This document shows, one piece after another, positions 1 through 8,439 of a DNA stretch of 55,112 nt. The notes below the pieces were generated by a model. The model was not told the origin of the DNA, searched no databases, and saw only the letters and a list, made by a program, of their open reading frames with translations. Position numbers and translations under genes: made by a program. Origin of the DNA: an uncultured bacterium. GTDB lineage: Bacteria > Bacillota > Clostridia > Oscillospirales > Oscillospiraceae. The stretch covers positions 1-55,112 of the forward strand of contig CAMCCC010000013.1 of assembly GCA_945873205.1 (NCBI GenBank), read 5' to 3'. Position 1 is the stretch's first letter, and each line of letters starts with the position of its first letter.

Positions 1-5
1 CCGGA

Positions 6-692
6 TCAGCTTTTGCTGCCTCCCTTTTCATAGAGGACAAATTTCAGGTTTCGGTCGCAGAGCGCAAGAAAAACCTCCTTTGGCGAGTGAATATGCCGCT
101 GCTCCAGCTGCTTGTTCAGCCAGGTCAGGTCCAGGCCCATCCGCTTCAGGTTGTCCTCCAAAATCCGGCCATCCATGATCAGCTCCGTGAACAGCAGTTC
201 CTGTTCCGGGGCCAGATTCATGTCCTTGGGAGTAGCGGGGCGCTGACTGCTCACCGGGAGAATGGTGAGCTTTCCGTTGTACTCAAACACAGCGGTCTGA
301 ATATTCGTCAGGTCAAAATATCCCTGCTGCCTGCACATGACCATGAACTCGCTGAGGTCCAGCTTGGCCTTTTTCAGGTTTTCATAGTACAGCTTCCCGT
401 GGTCCATGAGTATGGTGGGCGTGCCGCTGATATATTTGCGCGACCGGGGAAACTTATTGGTAACAATGCTCAGCAGCAGCGTAACCCCTCCATATATCAC
501 CATGGCGGTCAGGGGCTTCCAGGGTTCTTCCAGCTCTGTGGCCATTTCCGCCGCGATGGAGCCGATGCTGATCCCGGTAATGTAATCGAAAAAATCCAGC
601 TGGGCGATCTGTTTGTGGCCGGCCAGCTTGGCAATGAAAAACAAAGCCCCGAATGAGCCCAAAGCGGTCAGACAAAGAAGCAGAAAACGCAT
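6..692 (-). CDS. DUF421 / YetF-like membrane protein
   Basis: 228-residue protein of the YetF/DUF421 family. The N-terminal ~85 residues hold hydrophobic segments, including the family-typical stretch ending in KLAGHKQIAQLDFFDY, followed by ITGISIGSIAAEMA. The C-terminal ~140 residues are soluble, and contain the usual GTPTILMDHGKL and LTELIMDGRILEDNLKRMGLD blocks. Members are inner-membrane proteins linked to spore or envelope functions, but their biochemical role is not settled. It is a monocistronic minus-strand gene that ends within the first bases of the window. The identification rests on family recognition; the function is unknown. Confidence 0.85.
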   Translation of the reverse strand: MRFLLLCLTALGSFGALFFIAKLAGHKQIAQLDFFDYITGISIGSIAAEMATELEEPWKPLTAMVIYGGVTLLLSIVTNKFPRSRKYISGTPTILMDHGKLYYENLKKAKLDLSEFMVMCRQQGYFDLTNIQTAVFEYNGKLTILPVSSQRPATPKDMNLAPEQELLFTELIMDGRILEDNLKRMGLDLTWLNKQLEQRHIHSPKEVFLALCDRNLKFVLYEKGGSKS

Positions 693-770
693 ACGCTGAT
701 CCCTCCCCTTCTATTCTGACCAAATCTCCCGCAGACATACACGGCAGGGGCGCCGCTTCCCGGCCGCCGG

Positions 771-2054
771 TCACCGGGACAGCGGCAGCGTTACCAAAAC
801 AGTCAGAATATTTTTTTCAGGGCTGGCAGCTTGAATCTTTCCCCGATGGGCGACGACGATGCTGCGAGCAATGGACATCCCCAGACCATAGCCGCCGGTG
901 GCCTGACTGCGGGACGAATCCGCCCGGTAAAAGCGGTCAAACAGCCGGTTCAGCTGCTCCTTTTCCACCGGCTGGGCCGTGGTGTTGGAAACGGTCAGCT
1001 TTACGAAGCGGCCCTCCTTTTCCAGCCCAACAGAGATTCTTCCTCCCTCCGGCGAATACTTGACGGCGTTATCCAGCAGGATGGACACCAGCTGCCGGAG
1101 GGCGTTTTCATCCCCGGTAAAGGACAGCAGGGGCTGGATTTTTGTGACCAGCTCCTTTTTCTGTGCTTTGGCCGGTCCCTGAAAGGACTGAACCACCTCC
1201 TCCGTCACGTCGGAAAGGGGGAATTCGATGCAGGAAAGCTGGGGCCGTTCCTCGTCCATCCGGGACAACTCGATCAGGTCCCTGGTCAGGCCGGTCAGGC
1301 GCCGGGTCTGGCGCTTGATATCCGTCAGCCACTCGCTCTCCCCCCACTCCAGCTCCAGCAGGTCCGCGTCGGCCCCGATGATGGTAAGGGGCGTCTTGAT
1401 CTCGTGGCCCGCGTCGGTGATAAAGCGCCGCTGCTTTTCATAGCTTTCCGCCACGGGGGTGACGATTCTGCGGGAAAAGAGCAGCAACAGCAGCAGCACA
1501 GCCAATAGTCCCAGCAGAGAGATGGAAATGCTGGCCAGCAGCACCGCGCGGAAATTGGAAAGGCTCCGCCCGCAGTCCAAAAAAATCACCCGGACGCCGC
1601 CGGTCTCCCCGCTGCGGATAAAGCGGTAGTCCCCCAAAAAGCCCCGGCTCCGCCCGGAACCCCACACCTGCCGGGCGTATTCCCCGGCGGTGCTTTGATC
1701 CACGGCGGCGATCATCCCGGTATCGGCGCTGAGCACCTGCCCCGCCTCATCCAGCAGAACGGAGAAGAAGCGGGATTCATAGGGTGTTTCATCGGAAAAG
1801 CCCCGTTTTCGGAGCATCCCGTCTCCGGAGGTCTTGCTTTCCGGCGGCTCCTTCGGAAATCCCCCATTTTCCCCCGGCAGCATTTTCTGGGGGAACCGCC
1901 CCTGGCTGGCCGCCAGGATGGACAAAATGGCGTCGGCATCGGCCACGGTTTTCCGATAGCTCATGGCGTTGATGCCGCCCAGGATCACCAGCAGCACCAG
2001 AGCCAGGGACAGCATGGAGGCGGTGATGAACTTGATACGCAGCTTTTTGATCAT
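771..2054 (-). CDS. Sensor histidine kinase of a two-component system
   Basis: 427-residue membrane histidine kinase. An N-terminal membrane segment (about 9-30), an extracytoplasmic sensor of ~130 residues and a second membrane segment (about 170-195) precede the H-box (DAGHEIKTPLT, phospho-acceptor His). Then come N-box (DNAVKYSP), F-region (LFDRFYRADSSRS) and G-box (GGYGLGMSIA). The frame opens further upstream, but the ATG at 2054 overlaps the stop of the response regulator by ATGA, the classic translationally coupled arrangement, so that start is chosen. The sensor domain is not one I recognise, so the signal is unknown. The neighbouring VTC operon is the likely target. Confidence 0.93.
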   Translation of the reverse strand: MIKKLRIKFITASMLSLALVLLVILGGINAMSYRKTVADADAILSILAASQGRFPQKMLPGENGGFPKEPPESKTSGDGMLRKRGFSDETPYESRFFSVLLDEAGQVLSADTGMIAAVDQSTAGEYARQVWGSGRSRGFLGDYRFIRSGETGGVRVIFLDCGRSLSNFRAVLLASISISLLGLLAVLLLLLLFSRRIVTPVAESYEKQRRFITDAGHEIKTPLTIIGADADLLELEWGESEWLTDIKRQTRRLTGLTRDLIELSRMDEERPQLSCIEFPLSDVTEEVVQSFQGPAKAQKKELVTKIQPLLSFTGDENALRQLVSILLDNAVKYSPEGGRISVGLEKEGRFVKLTVSNTTAQPVEKEQLNRLFDRFYRADSSRSQATGGYGLGMSIARSIVVAHRGKIQAASPEKNILTVLVTLPLSR

Positions 2055-2725
2055 TTCAGTTTCTCCAAAGAATAGCCGGTGTTGCGGGTGGCCCTGATCT
2101 GGACGTCTGCGTGCAGGGCCGCCAGCTTTTTCCGCAGGTAAGAGATGTACACCCACACCACATTGATTTCCACATCGCTGTCGTAGCCCCAGATTTTTTC
2201 CAGGAACCGCTCCGTGGGGATCACCTGCCCCGGGTTATGCAGCAGCAGTTCGATCATCTGGTACTCCCTGTTGGCCAGCCGGAAGCTGCCGCTGGGGGAA
2301 GAGAGCATAAACGTGGTCTGATCCAGGGTGATGTTCCCGAAGGCAAGGCGGCTGCCGGGCTGGGCGCTCTGGCTTCTGGTCATGGCCCGGAGGCGGGCCA
2401 GCAGCTCCGCCGTGGCAAAGGGCTTGGTCAGGTAGTCATTGGCGCCCATGTCCAGGCCCAGCACCTTGTCCTCCACCTCGGATCTGGCGGTGAGCAGCAG
2501 CACCGGGATGGGATTGCCCCTTTCCCGCAGCTGCCGCAGCACCGTCAGGCCGTCCACCTTGGGCATCATGATGTCCAGGATCACCGCGTCATAATTTTCC
2601 GCCGCCAGGTATTCCAAAGCCTCCGCCCCGTCATAGACCGCGTCGGCGGAATAGTTGTTTTTCTCCAGCAGGGCCACAATGGCCCGGGACAGGGAGCGCT
2701 CGTCCTCCGCAAGCAGAATCCGCAT
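2051..2725 (-). CDS. OmpR/PhoB-family response regulator
   Basis: 224-residue regulator. The receiver domain (1-~118) has the acidic pair in LLAEDERSL, the phospho-acceptor Asp in VILDIMMPKVDG and the conserved Lys in LTKPFA. The C-terminal winged-helix DNA-binding domain (~128-222) ends with the OmpR-type VWVYISYLRKKL and IRATRNTGYSL. A strong GGAGGTG lies before the ATG. It is cotranscribed with the kinase (4-nt overlap) and divergent from the VTC/DUF4956/lipoprotein operon, where a TTTACA direct repeat with 11-bp period (2864-2880) looks like an OmpR-type site. Confidence 0.94.
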   Translation of the reverse strand: MRILLAEDERSLSRAIVALLEKNNYSADAVYDGAEALEYLAAENYDAVILDIMMPKVDGLTVLRQLRERGNPIPVLLLTARSEVEDKVLGLDMGANDYLTKPFATAELLARLRAMTRSQSAQPGSRLAFGNITLDQTTFMLSSPSGSFRLANREYQMIELLLHNPGQVIPTERFLEKIWGYDSDVEINVVWVYISYLRKKLAALHADVQIRATRNTGYSLEKLK

Positions 2726-2863
2726 CGCTGCACCTCCATCAGTTGTTATTTGGGTTTGAGTATACAGGAGCTACCTTAATTATTATTAAAAAATGATATC
2801 ATAAGTCCCGCTGGGATGCCAGCAGCTTTCCGTGAAAATTTTCCCGCTTTTTAAGGTTTTGGT

Positions 2864-2880
2864 TTTACACTGGCTTTACA
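2864..2880 (+). promoter_or_regulatory. Candidate OmpR-type response-regulator site
   Basis: TTTACA occurs at 2864-2869 and again at 2875-2880, a direct repeat with an 11-bp period. That is the spacing expected for tandem binding of OmpR/PhoB-family regulators. It lies 27 bp before the VTC gene start and in the divergent region shared with the two-component system, which suggests that system controls the operon. No footprint data; inference from pattern and position. Confidence 0.4.
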
Positions 2881-2906
2881 ATCCGAAAAGGAAGGAGTGC
2901 ATCACC

Positions 2907-3623
2907 ATGGGAAGCCAGATGGTGTTCCGGCGGTATGAGATCAAATACCTGATGGACCGCCGCCAGCGGGATGGGATTTTGCGGGCAATCGCGCCCTATA
3001 TGTCCATAGACAGCTATGGTCACAGTTCCATCTGCAATATTTATTACGACACACCGAATTTCCGCCTGATCCGGGAGAGTCTGGAGAAGCCGGTATATAA
3101 GGAAAAGCTCCGTCTCCGCAGCTACGGTCCAGCCGGGCCGGAGGATATGGTCTTTGTGGAATTGAAGAAGAAGTACAAGAGCGTGGTCTACAAGCGGCGC
3201 ATCTCCCTGCCGCTGGCCCAGGCAGAAGCCTGTCTGGCCGGGAAGCTGCCCCTGCCGGACAGTCAGATCGGGCAGGAGATCGCCTATGCGCTGGATTTCT
3301 ATCAGGCGCTGGAACCGGCAGTTTACCTCTCCTATGAGCGGGAGGCTTTTTTCCAGCGGGACGGCGGCGATTTCCGGGTGACCTTTGATGAGAACATCCG
3401 CTACCGCCGGGAGGCGCTGAGCCTGGATTCCGCCCCCTGGGGAAAGCCTGTCCTGCCGCCGGACCAGGTTCTGATGGAATTAAAAACCGCCGGCGGACTG
3501 CCCCTCTGGATGGTGCAGGCCCTCTCCCAACAGAAACTTTTCAAGACCTCGTTTTCCAAATACGGGGCCGCCTATCGGGATATTCTCCTGACGGATCAGA
3601 AAGGAGTGCTGCAATATGCTTGA
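2907..3623 (+). CDS. VTC domain-containing polyphosphate polymerase-like protein
   Basis: 238-residue protein with the VTC tunnel-fold domain, found in yeast polyphosphate polymerase Vtc4 and bacterial homologues. Recognisable features are the start FRRYEIKYLMD, the basic strands EKLRLRSYG and VFVELKKKYK and VYKRRISL, and the later acidic YLSYEREAFF and VLMELKTAGG. These alternate basic nucleotide/phosphate-contacting residues and metal-binding Glu. The ATG at 2907 is preferred over the upstream in-frame start because AAGGAAGGAG precedes it. The stop overlaps the DUF4956 gene by 8 bp. Enzymatic polyphosphate synthesis is plausible for the family but not proven for such bacterial operons. Confidence 0.85.
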   Translation: MGSQMVFRRYEIKYLMDRRQRDGILRAIAPYMSIDSYGHSSICNIYYDTPNFRLIRESLEKPVYKEKLRLRSYGPAGPEDMVFVELKKKYKSVVYKRRISLPLAQAEACLAGKLPLPDSQIGQEIAYALDFYQALEPAVYLSYEREAFFQRDGGDFRVTFDENIRYRREALSLDSAPWGKPVLPPDQVLMELKTAGGLPLWMVQALSQQKLFKTSFSKYGAAYRDILLTDQKGVLQYA

Positions 3624-4302
3624 TTCGATTTTTCGCGGTGTGTTTGAAACCGGGCTTACCGCTGTCATCGCCCCTTCCACTTTTCTGCTGTGTATCGGGG
3701 TCTCTCTTCTTCTTGGGCTGCAGCTGTGCGCCATGACCATGTGGCGGGCCAAAAGCAGCGGGAGCTTTGCAGCCACGCTGGCCCTGCTGCCGGCGGTGGT
3801 CTGTGTGGTAATCATGATGGTCAATGGCAATGTGGGGGCCGGCGTGGCCGTGGCAGGGGCCTTCAGCCTGGTGCGCTTTCGCTCCGCCCCCGGCTCTGCA
3901 CGGGAGATCGGCGCCATCTTCATCGCCATGGGTGCAGGCCTCATCACCGGCATGGGCTATCTGGCCTACGGGGCTCTGTTTTCCCTGATTATGGGCGGCG
4001 CCACCATGCTGTATACCGCGCTGCATCTGGGCGAGGGCAGCCGGGACAAAACCCTTCACATCACCATCCCGGAGGATCTGGATTACACCGGCGTCTTTGA
4101 CCCCATACTGAAAGAGTACACCACCGGCTATACTTTGAAGCAGGTGAAAACCACCAACATGGGCAGCCTTTTCAAGCTGACCTATGACCTGCGCCTGCGG
4201 GATTCTTCGGAAGAAAAGGCTTTTATTGATCAGCTGCGCCGCCGGAACGGCAACCTGGAGATTTCCATCTCCTATCAGGAAACCGCTGCGGCCGGGCTTT
4301 AA
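3616..4302 (+). CDS. DUF4956 membrane protein
   Basis: 228 residues. The N-terminal ~130 form four hydrophobic segments, with the family-typical VAVAGAFSLVRFRSAPGSAREIGAIF and MGAGLITGMGYL between membrane spans. The C-terminal ~95 residues are a small soluble domain (DKTLHITIPEDLDYTGVFD...). DUF4956 proteins are regularly coupled to VTC-domain proteins, as here through an 8-bp overlap, which suggests a membrane partner of the VTC protein. AAGGAG lies upstream within the preceding gene. Function unknown. Confidence 0.88.
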   Translation: MLDSIFRGVFETGLTAVIAPSTFLLCIGVSLLLGLQLCAMTMWRAKSSGSFAATLALLPAVVCVVIMMVNGNVGAGVAVAGAFSLVRFRSAPGSAREIGAIFIAMGAGLITGMGYLAYGALFSLIMGGATMLYTALHLGEGSRDKTLHITIPEDLDYTGVFDPILKEYTTGYTLKQVKTTNMGSLFKLTYDLRLRDSSEEKAFIDQLRRRNGNLEISISYQETAAAGL

Positions 4303-4316
4303 GGAGGAAAATTTAA

Positions 4317-6005
4317 ATGAACCAGCGAATCAACCGGGCTGTTCTTACGTCTATTCTCTGCGGGGCTCTGCTGCTGGCGGGCTGCGGCGGCGGCGCTGCC
4401 GCTTCCGCCGAAGTCACCGCCGCTGTCAGCGAAACCGTCAGCACCCCCCTGGCAGCCGCCGTTGAAACCATGGATACCGGCGCTTTATTCAGCACCCGGG
4501 ACATGGACGCCGGCAATGACGAAAGCGCCGCCGTCTCCATTCAGTTCAACGGCAACACCGCCCTTTGTTCTTCAGCAGCGGTGGCCATTGACGGTGGGAA
4601 AATCACCCTGCTTGCGGAGGGCGTCTATATTCTCTCCGGCACCCTGACGGGGGGGCAGGTGGTGGTTGACGCCGGCGATGGGGATAAGGTGCAGATCGTT
4701 CTTAAAGGGGCGGACATCACCAGCGCCTCCTCCGCCGCCATCTACTGCCGGGAAGCCGACAAGGTATTTCTCACTCTGGCGGCGGGCACGAAGAACAGCC
4801 TGACCAACGGCGGCAGCTTCCAGCCGGTGGACGACAGCAATATCGACGCGGTGGTTTTCTCCAAAACGGACCTGACGCTCAATGGCAGCGGCAGCCTGAC
4901 GGTGACCAGTCCCGGGGGCCACGGCATCGTTTCCAAGGATGAGCTGACCATTACCGGCGGCAGCTATACCGTCACCGCCGCCAGGCACGGCCTTACCGGC
5001 AAGGATAGCGTGGCCATTGCCGGCGGCAGCTTCACCATCACCAGCGGCAGCGACGGCATCCACGCCGAAAATGCCGATAATGTCGCCAAGGGCTTTCTCT
5101 ATATTGCGGACGGCAGCTTCACCATTGACGCCCAGGGAGATGCCATCAGCGCCAGCGGCGAGGTGCAGATTGACGGCGGCAGCTTTGCGCTGACTGCCGG
5201 CGGCGGCAGCAACAGCGTGACCATGAAGGCCGGAGACGCCATGCAGCGGCCCGGCTTCCGGGATTTCTCCACCGCCGGGGCGTCCCCTGACGCTGCGGAC
5301 ATGGCCAGCTGCAAGGGCATCAAAGCCGGCGGCGCCCTGACAGTCAACAGCGGCAGCTTTGATCTGGACACCGCCGACGACGCCGTTCACAGCGGCGGCG
5401 ATGTGACCATCACCGGCGGTGAGTGGACCCTTCGCACCGGGGATGACGGCATCCACGCCGATGCCGCCGTGCTGATCCAGGCAGGAACCTTTACCATCTC
5501 CTACTGTTATGAGGGGGTGGAGGGCCAGTCCGTCACCATCGATGGCGGCACCCTGGACATCACCGCCCGGGACGACGGCCTCAACGCCGCCGGCGGTGCC
5601 GACGGCTCCGGCACGGCCTACGGCTTCGGGCGGCAGGACCCCTTCGCCGTCGACGACAACTGCGCCATCACCATCAACGGCGGGGAGATCACCATTGTCT
5701 CCGACGGCGACTGCCTGGACTCCAACGGAATCCTTACCGTCAACGGCGGCACCCTGAAACTCACCTGCAACGGCAACGGGAACACCGCCATCGACGCCAA
5801 TGGGACCTTCGCCAACAACGGCGGCAGCATCACCACTAACGACGGCTCCGAGTCCGGCACCGGCGGCATGGGCAGCGGCCGCGGCGGCATGGGCGGTCAC
5901 GGCGGCATGGGCGGCGGAAAACCCTTTGGCGCAGAAAAAGCAGGCGGCGAAGGGATGCCGCGGGAGCCCGGTCAGCAACGGCCTATGCCGGGCGTTACCG
6001 CGTAA
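4317..6005 (+). CDS. Secreted beta-helix lipoprotein, Cthe_2159-like carbohydrate-binding protein (DUF4353)
   Basis: 562 residues. A lipoprotein signal peptide ends in the lipobox LLAGC (Cys about residue 23). The body is built of short repeats such as ITGGSYTVTAARHGL, IAGGSFTITSGSDGIHA and IDGGTLDITARDDGL, a right-handed beta-helix like the Clostridium thermocellum cellulose/polygalacturonate-binding protein Cthe_2159. Asp/Gly/Asn in the turns fit calcium binding. The last ~60 residues leave the helix and become a Gly/Met-rich tail (GGMGSGRGGMGGHGGMGGGK). It is third in the VTC-DUF4956 operon, 14 bp after DUF4956, with AAGGAGG. Probably surface-exposed; the ligand is unknown. Confidence 0.85.
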   Translation: MNQRINRAVLTSILCGALLLAGCGGGAAASAEVTAAVSETVSTPLAAAVETMDTGALFSTRDMDAGNDESAAVSIQFNGNTALCSSAAVAIDGGKITLLAEGVYILSGTLTGGQVVVDAGDGDKVQIVLKGADITSASSAAIYCREADKVFLTLAAGTKNSLTNGGSFQPVDDSNIDAVVFSKTDLTLNGSGSLTVTSPGGHGIVSKDELTITGGSYTVTAARHGLTGKDSVAIAGGSFTITSGSDGIHAENADNVAKGFLYIADGSFTIDAQGDAISASGEVQIDGGSFALTAGGGSNSVTMKAGDAMQRPGFRDFSTAGASPDAADMASCKGIKAGGALTVNSGSFDLDTADDAVHSGGDVTITGGEWTLRTGDDGIHADAAVLIQAGTFTISYCYEGVEGQSVTIDGGTLDITARDDGLNAAGGADGSGTAYGFGRQDPFAVDDNCAITINGGEITIVSDGDCLDSNGILTVNGGTLKLTCNGNGNTAIDANGTFANNGGSITTNDGSESGTGGMGSGRGGMGGHGGMGGGKPFGAEKAGGEGMPREPGQQRPMPGVTA

Positions 6006-6105
6006 AGCTATAAAACGGACACATTCCCCTGTAAAATTCCCCTATCCATTTTTTGGAACATGGTATAGAATGTTAATAAAGATGAAAAAATGGAGGGGAT
6101 AGTCA

Positions 6106-7005
6106 ATGGAAAAGAAGAAAAGTTTTCTTGCCTATCTGCTGTGGGCCTTTGGCATCGCCTGGGTTCTTCAAATCACAGCAGGAATTCTGTACCGCAAAGG
6201 CAACGGTGCAGCCTACACAATGATTCTGGCGGTTTCCATGTTCGCGCCCATGCTGGCGGTGCTGCTGGCCAAGGGGAAGCTGAAGGGCATGGGCTGGAAG
6301 CCCCGGCTGAAGGGGAACATCCGCTGGATTCTGGCCGCCTGGTTTGTGCCGGCCGTTTTGGGCACGCTGGGTGCGGCCCTCTATTTCCTGCTGGTGCCGG
6401 AGGCTTTGGACCTGCAGTTCACAGCCCTTTACGCGGCTCTGGGGGAGGCAGGTCTCGCCCAGATGGAGCAGAGCGGGCTCTCCGTCCCGCTCTATGTGGG
6501 AATCAATGCCCTCGCTGCCCTGAGCTACGCTCCCTGGTTCAATATGTTCTTCGCCGTGGGGGAGGAAGCGGGCTGGCGGGGTGCCATGTACCCGCTGCTG
6601 AAAGAGCAGTTTGGCAAGGTTAAAGGCCGGATTCTGGGCGGCGTCATCTGGGGCGTGTGGCATTGGCCCATTATGCTGCTGGCCGGCTACGAATACGGTA
6701 CGGCCTATTGGGGCGCCCCGGTGACCGGGCCGCTGCTGTTCTGCCTGATCGCCACGGTCATGGGCATCCTTCTGGACTATGTGTATGAAAAGACGGGCTG
6801 CATCTGGGTTCCGGCCCTGTGTCACGGCGCCATCAACGCCTTTGCCGGGGTGCCCACCCTGGTGTTGAACCCGGCCTATTCTAACCAGCTTCTGCTGGGG
6901 CCGCTGATGATCGGCCTGGTGGGCGGGCTGCCCATGATTCTGCTGGCGGCCTGGCTCTGCCCCAAGGGCAGCGCTGCACTCGCCCATGAGGGAGGACTGG
7001 GATGA
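6106..7005 (+). CDS. CPBP-family intramembrane metalloprotease
   Basis: 299-residue polytopic protein with the CPBP (Abi/CAAX protease, Rce1-like) signature: motif 1 EEAGWRG (Glu-Glu...Arg, about residues 151-157), motif 2 IWGVWHWP (metal-binding His) and motif 3 LCHGAINAF. These residues form the metal site inside the membrane. A strong GGAGGGG is positioned before ATG 6106. The stop overlaps the start of the next gene by 4 bp, so the two are coupled. Bacterial members act in bacteriocin self-immunity or protein processing; the substrate here is not known. Confidence 0.88.
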   Translation: MEKKKSFLAYLLWAFGIAWVLQITAGILYRKGNGAAYTMILAVSMFAPMLAVLLAKGKLKGMGWKPRLKGNIRWILAAWFVPAVLGTLGAALYFLLVPEALDLQFTALYAALGEAGLAQMEQSGLSVPLYVGINALAALSYAPWFNMFFAVGEEAGWRGAMYPLLKEQFGKVKGRILGGVIWGVWHWPIMLLAGYEYGTAYWGAPVTGPLLFCLIATVMGILLDYVYEKTGCIWVPALCHGAINAFAGVPTLVLNPAYSNQLLLGPLMIGLVGGLPMILLAAWLCPKGSAALAHEGGLG

Positions 7006-7676
7006 AAAAGTCCAGATTGCTGGCCCAGGGTCTTCTGAAAATGCTCTCCGGGATGCTGTTGGTGGGGCTGGTGCTGTTTCTGCCGGCAGGCACCTGGAAC
7101 TATTGCAACGGCTGGTTGTTCTGCGGTCTGCTGTTTCTGCCCATGCTGGTGCTGGGGGCGCTGCTGCTTTGGAAAGCGCCTGCGCTGCTGGAAAAGCGCC
7201 TGAACACCAAGGAGCAGGAAAAGACCCAGATCGCCGTGGTGGCCGTGTCAAGCCTGCTGTTTGTGGCCGCCTTTGTGGCTGCGGGGCTGGATTTCCGCTT
7301 CGGCTGGACCCATGTCCCCGCCTGGCTGGTATGTCTGGCCGCGGTACTCCAGCTGGCCGCCTATGGCCTGTATGCGGAGGTGATGCGGGAGAATGCTTAC
7401 CTGTCCCGGACGGTGGAGGTGCAGGAGAACCAGCAGGTGATCGACACCGGGCTTTACGGCATTGTGCGCCACCCTATGTACACGAGCACCATCCTGCTGT
7501 TTCTGGCCATGCCCCTGGTGCTGGGTTCCTGGGTTTCCTTTGCCATCATGCTGCTTTTCCCGGTGGTGATCGTTTTCCGCATCCGCAACGAGGAAAAGGT
7601 GCTGGAAGAAGGACTTGCTGGCTACCGGGAGTATAAACAGCGGGTTCGTTGCCGGCTGCTCCCCTTTATCTGGTAA
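7002..7676 (+). CDS. Isoprenylcysteine carboxyl methyltransferase (ICMT)-like membrane protein
   Basis: 224 residues with four to five hydrophobic segments and the SAM-binding C-terminal half of the ICMT/PEMT family: GLYGIVRHPMYTS (RHPxY motif, ~residues 150-162) and RIRNEEKVLEEGLAGYREYKQRVRCRLLPFIW (Glu-Glu and Tyr motif). It overlaps the CPBP protease by ATGA. In eukaryotes a CAAX protease and ICMT act in succession on prenylated proteins; here the pairing is only suggestive, since bacterial substrates are unknown. A rho-independent terminator follows. Confidence 0.82.
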   Translation: MKKSRLLAQGLLKMLSGMLLVGLVLFLPAGTWNYCNGWLFCGLLFLPMLVLGALLLWKAPALLEKRLNTKEQEKTQIAVVAVSSLLFVAAFVAAGLDFRFGWTHVPAWLVCLAAVLQLAAYGLYAEVMRENAYLSRTVEVQENQQVIDTGLYGIVRHPMYTSTILLFLAMPLVLGSWVSFAIMLLFPVVIVFRIRNEEKVLEEGLAGYREYKQRVRCRLLPFIW

Positions 7677-7682
7677 ACATAT

Positions 7683-7717
7683 AACGCAGAGTGGATCAAT
7701 CCCGCTCTGCGTTTTTT
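7683..7717 (+). terminator. Rho-independent terminator
   Basis: Perfect 9-bp inverted repeat AACGCAGAG / CTCTGCGTT with a 13-nt loop, followed by a run of T. It ends the CPBP/ICMT transcript. Confidence 0.9.
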
Positions 7718-7788
7718 AATGCTCTTTTTTGACAGACTGAATAAAAAGCTTCCCTTGGAGCGCTTTTTATACTATAATCAGGAACAGT

Positions 7789-8439
7789 ATGGGAGATGAT
7801 GCTTTGCTTTGTGACGGTGTGATCTTTGACCTGGACGGCACCCTATGGGACTCCTGCCAGTCCGTTGCCGCCAGTTGGGCGGAAACCCTGGCGAAAAACC
7901 ACGGCGCCCTGTATATGCCCACGGAGGAGGATGTCCGGGGCATCATGGGCATGACGGAGGTGCAGATTGCAGAGACGCTCTTTTCCGCCTATGGCGAACA
8001 GGCGCTGCCTGTCTGCCGGGACTGCATCCAACGGGAAAATGCTTATATTGCCGCCCATGGCGCCCGGCTTTACCCCGGCGTGGAAGAATTGTTTCAGGCC
8101 CTGGAAGGCATCTGCGGGCTTTACATCGTCAGCAACTGCCAGCAGGGCTATATCGAATGCTTTCTGGACTACACCGGATTTGGAAAGTATATCCGGGATT
8201 ATGAATGTTCCGGCGCTACCGGGCTCAGCAAGGCGGAAAACATCCGCCTTGTGGTCCGGCGAAACGAGCTGCTGCACCCGGTCTATGTGGGTGACACCCG
8301 GATGGACCAGGCCAGTGCCGCCGCCGCGGGCCTGCCCTTTATCCACGCCGCCTACGGCTTCGGCAGCGCGGACAAACCCGACGGGGTAATATACGCCCCG
8401 CTGGAACTATTGGATCGATTGAGGGAGAATCATGTCTGA
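7789..8439 (+). CDS. HAD-superfamily hydrolase (phosphoglycolate-phosphatase-like)
   Basis: 216 residues with HAD motif I VIFDLDGTLWDS (nucleophile and acid Asp), motif II YIVSNCQQG, motif III Lys in SKAENI and motif IV YVGDTRMDQASAAAAGLPFI. A helical cap lies between motifs I and II. The ATG at 7789 directly follows a TATAAT hexamer (7773-7778), so the leader must be very short; no strong ribosome-binding site is visible. The stop overlaps mnmE by 8 bp. A phosphatase for small phosphorylated metabolites is likely; the substrate cannot be read from sequence. Confidence 0.86.
   Translation: MGDDALLCDGVIFDLDGTLWDSCQSVAASWAETLAKNHGALYMPTEEDVRGIMGMTEVQIAETLFSAYGEQALPVCRDCIQRENAYIAAHGARLYPGVEELFQALEGICGLYIVSNCQQGYIECFLDYTGFGKYIRDYECSGATGLSKAENIRLVVRRNELLHPVYVGDTRMDQASAAAAGLPFIHAAYGFGSADKPDGVIYAPLELLDRLRENHV

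Noticed and set aside
4572..5978. 468-aa minus-strand ORF opposite the beta-helix lipoprotein gene
   Set aside because: Antisense frame of a repetitive GC-rich gene; low-complexity Ala/Gly/Val protein, no ribosome-binding site, no recognisable domain.
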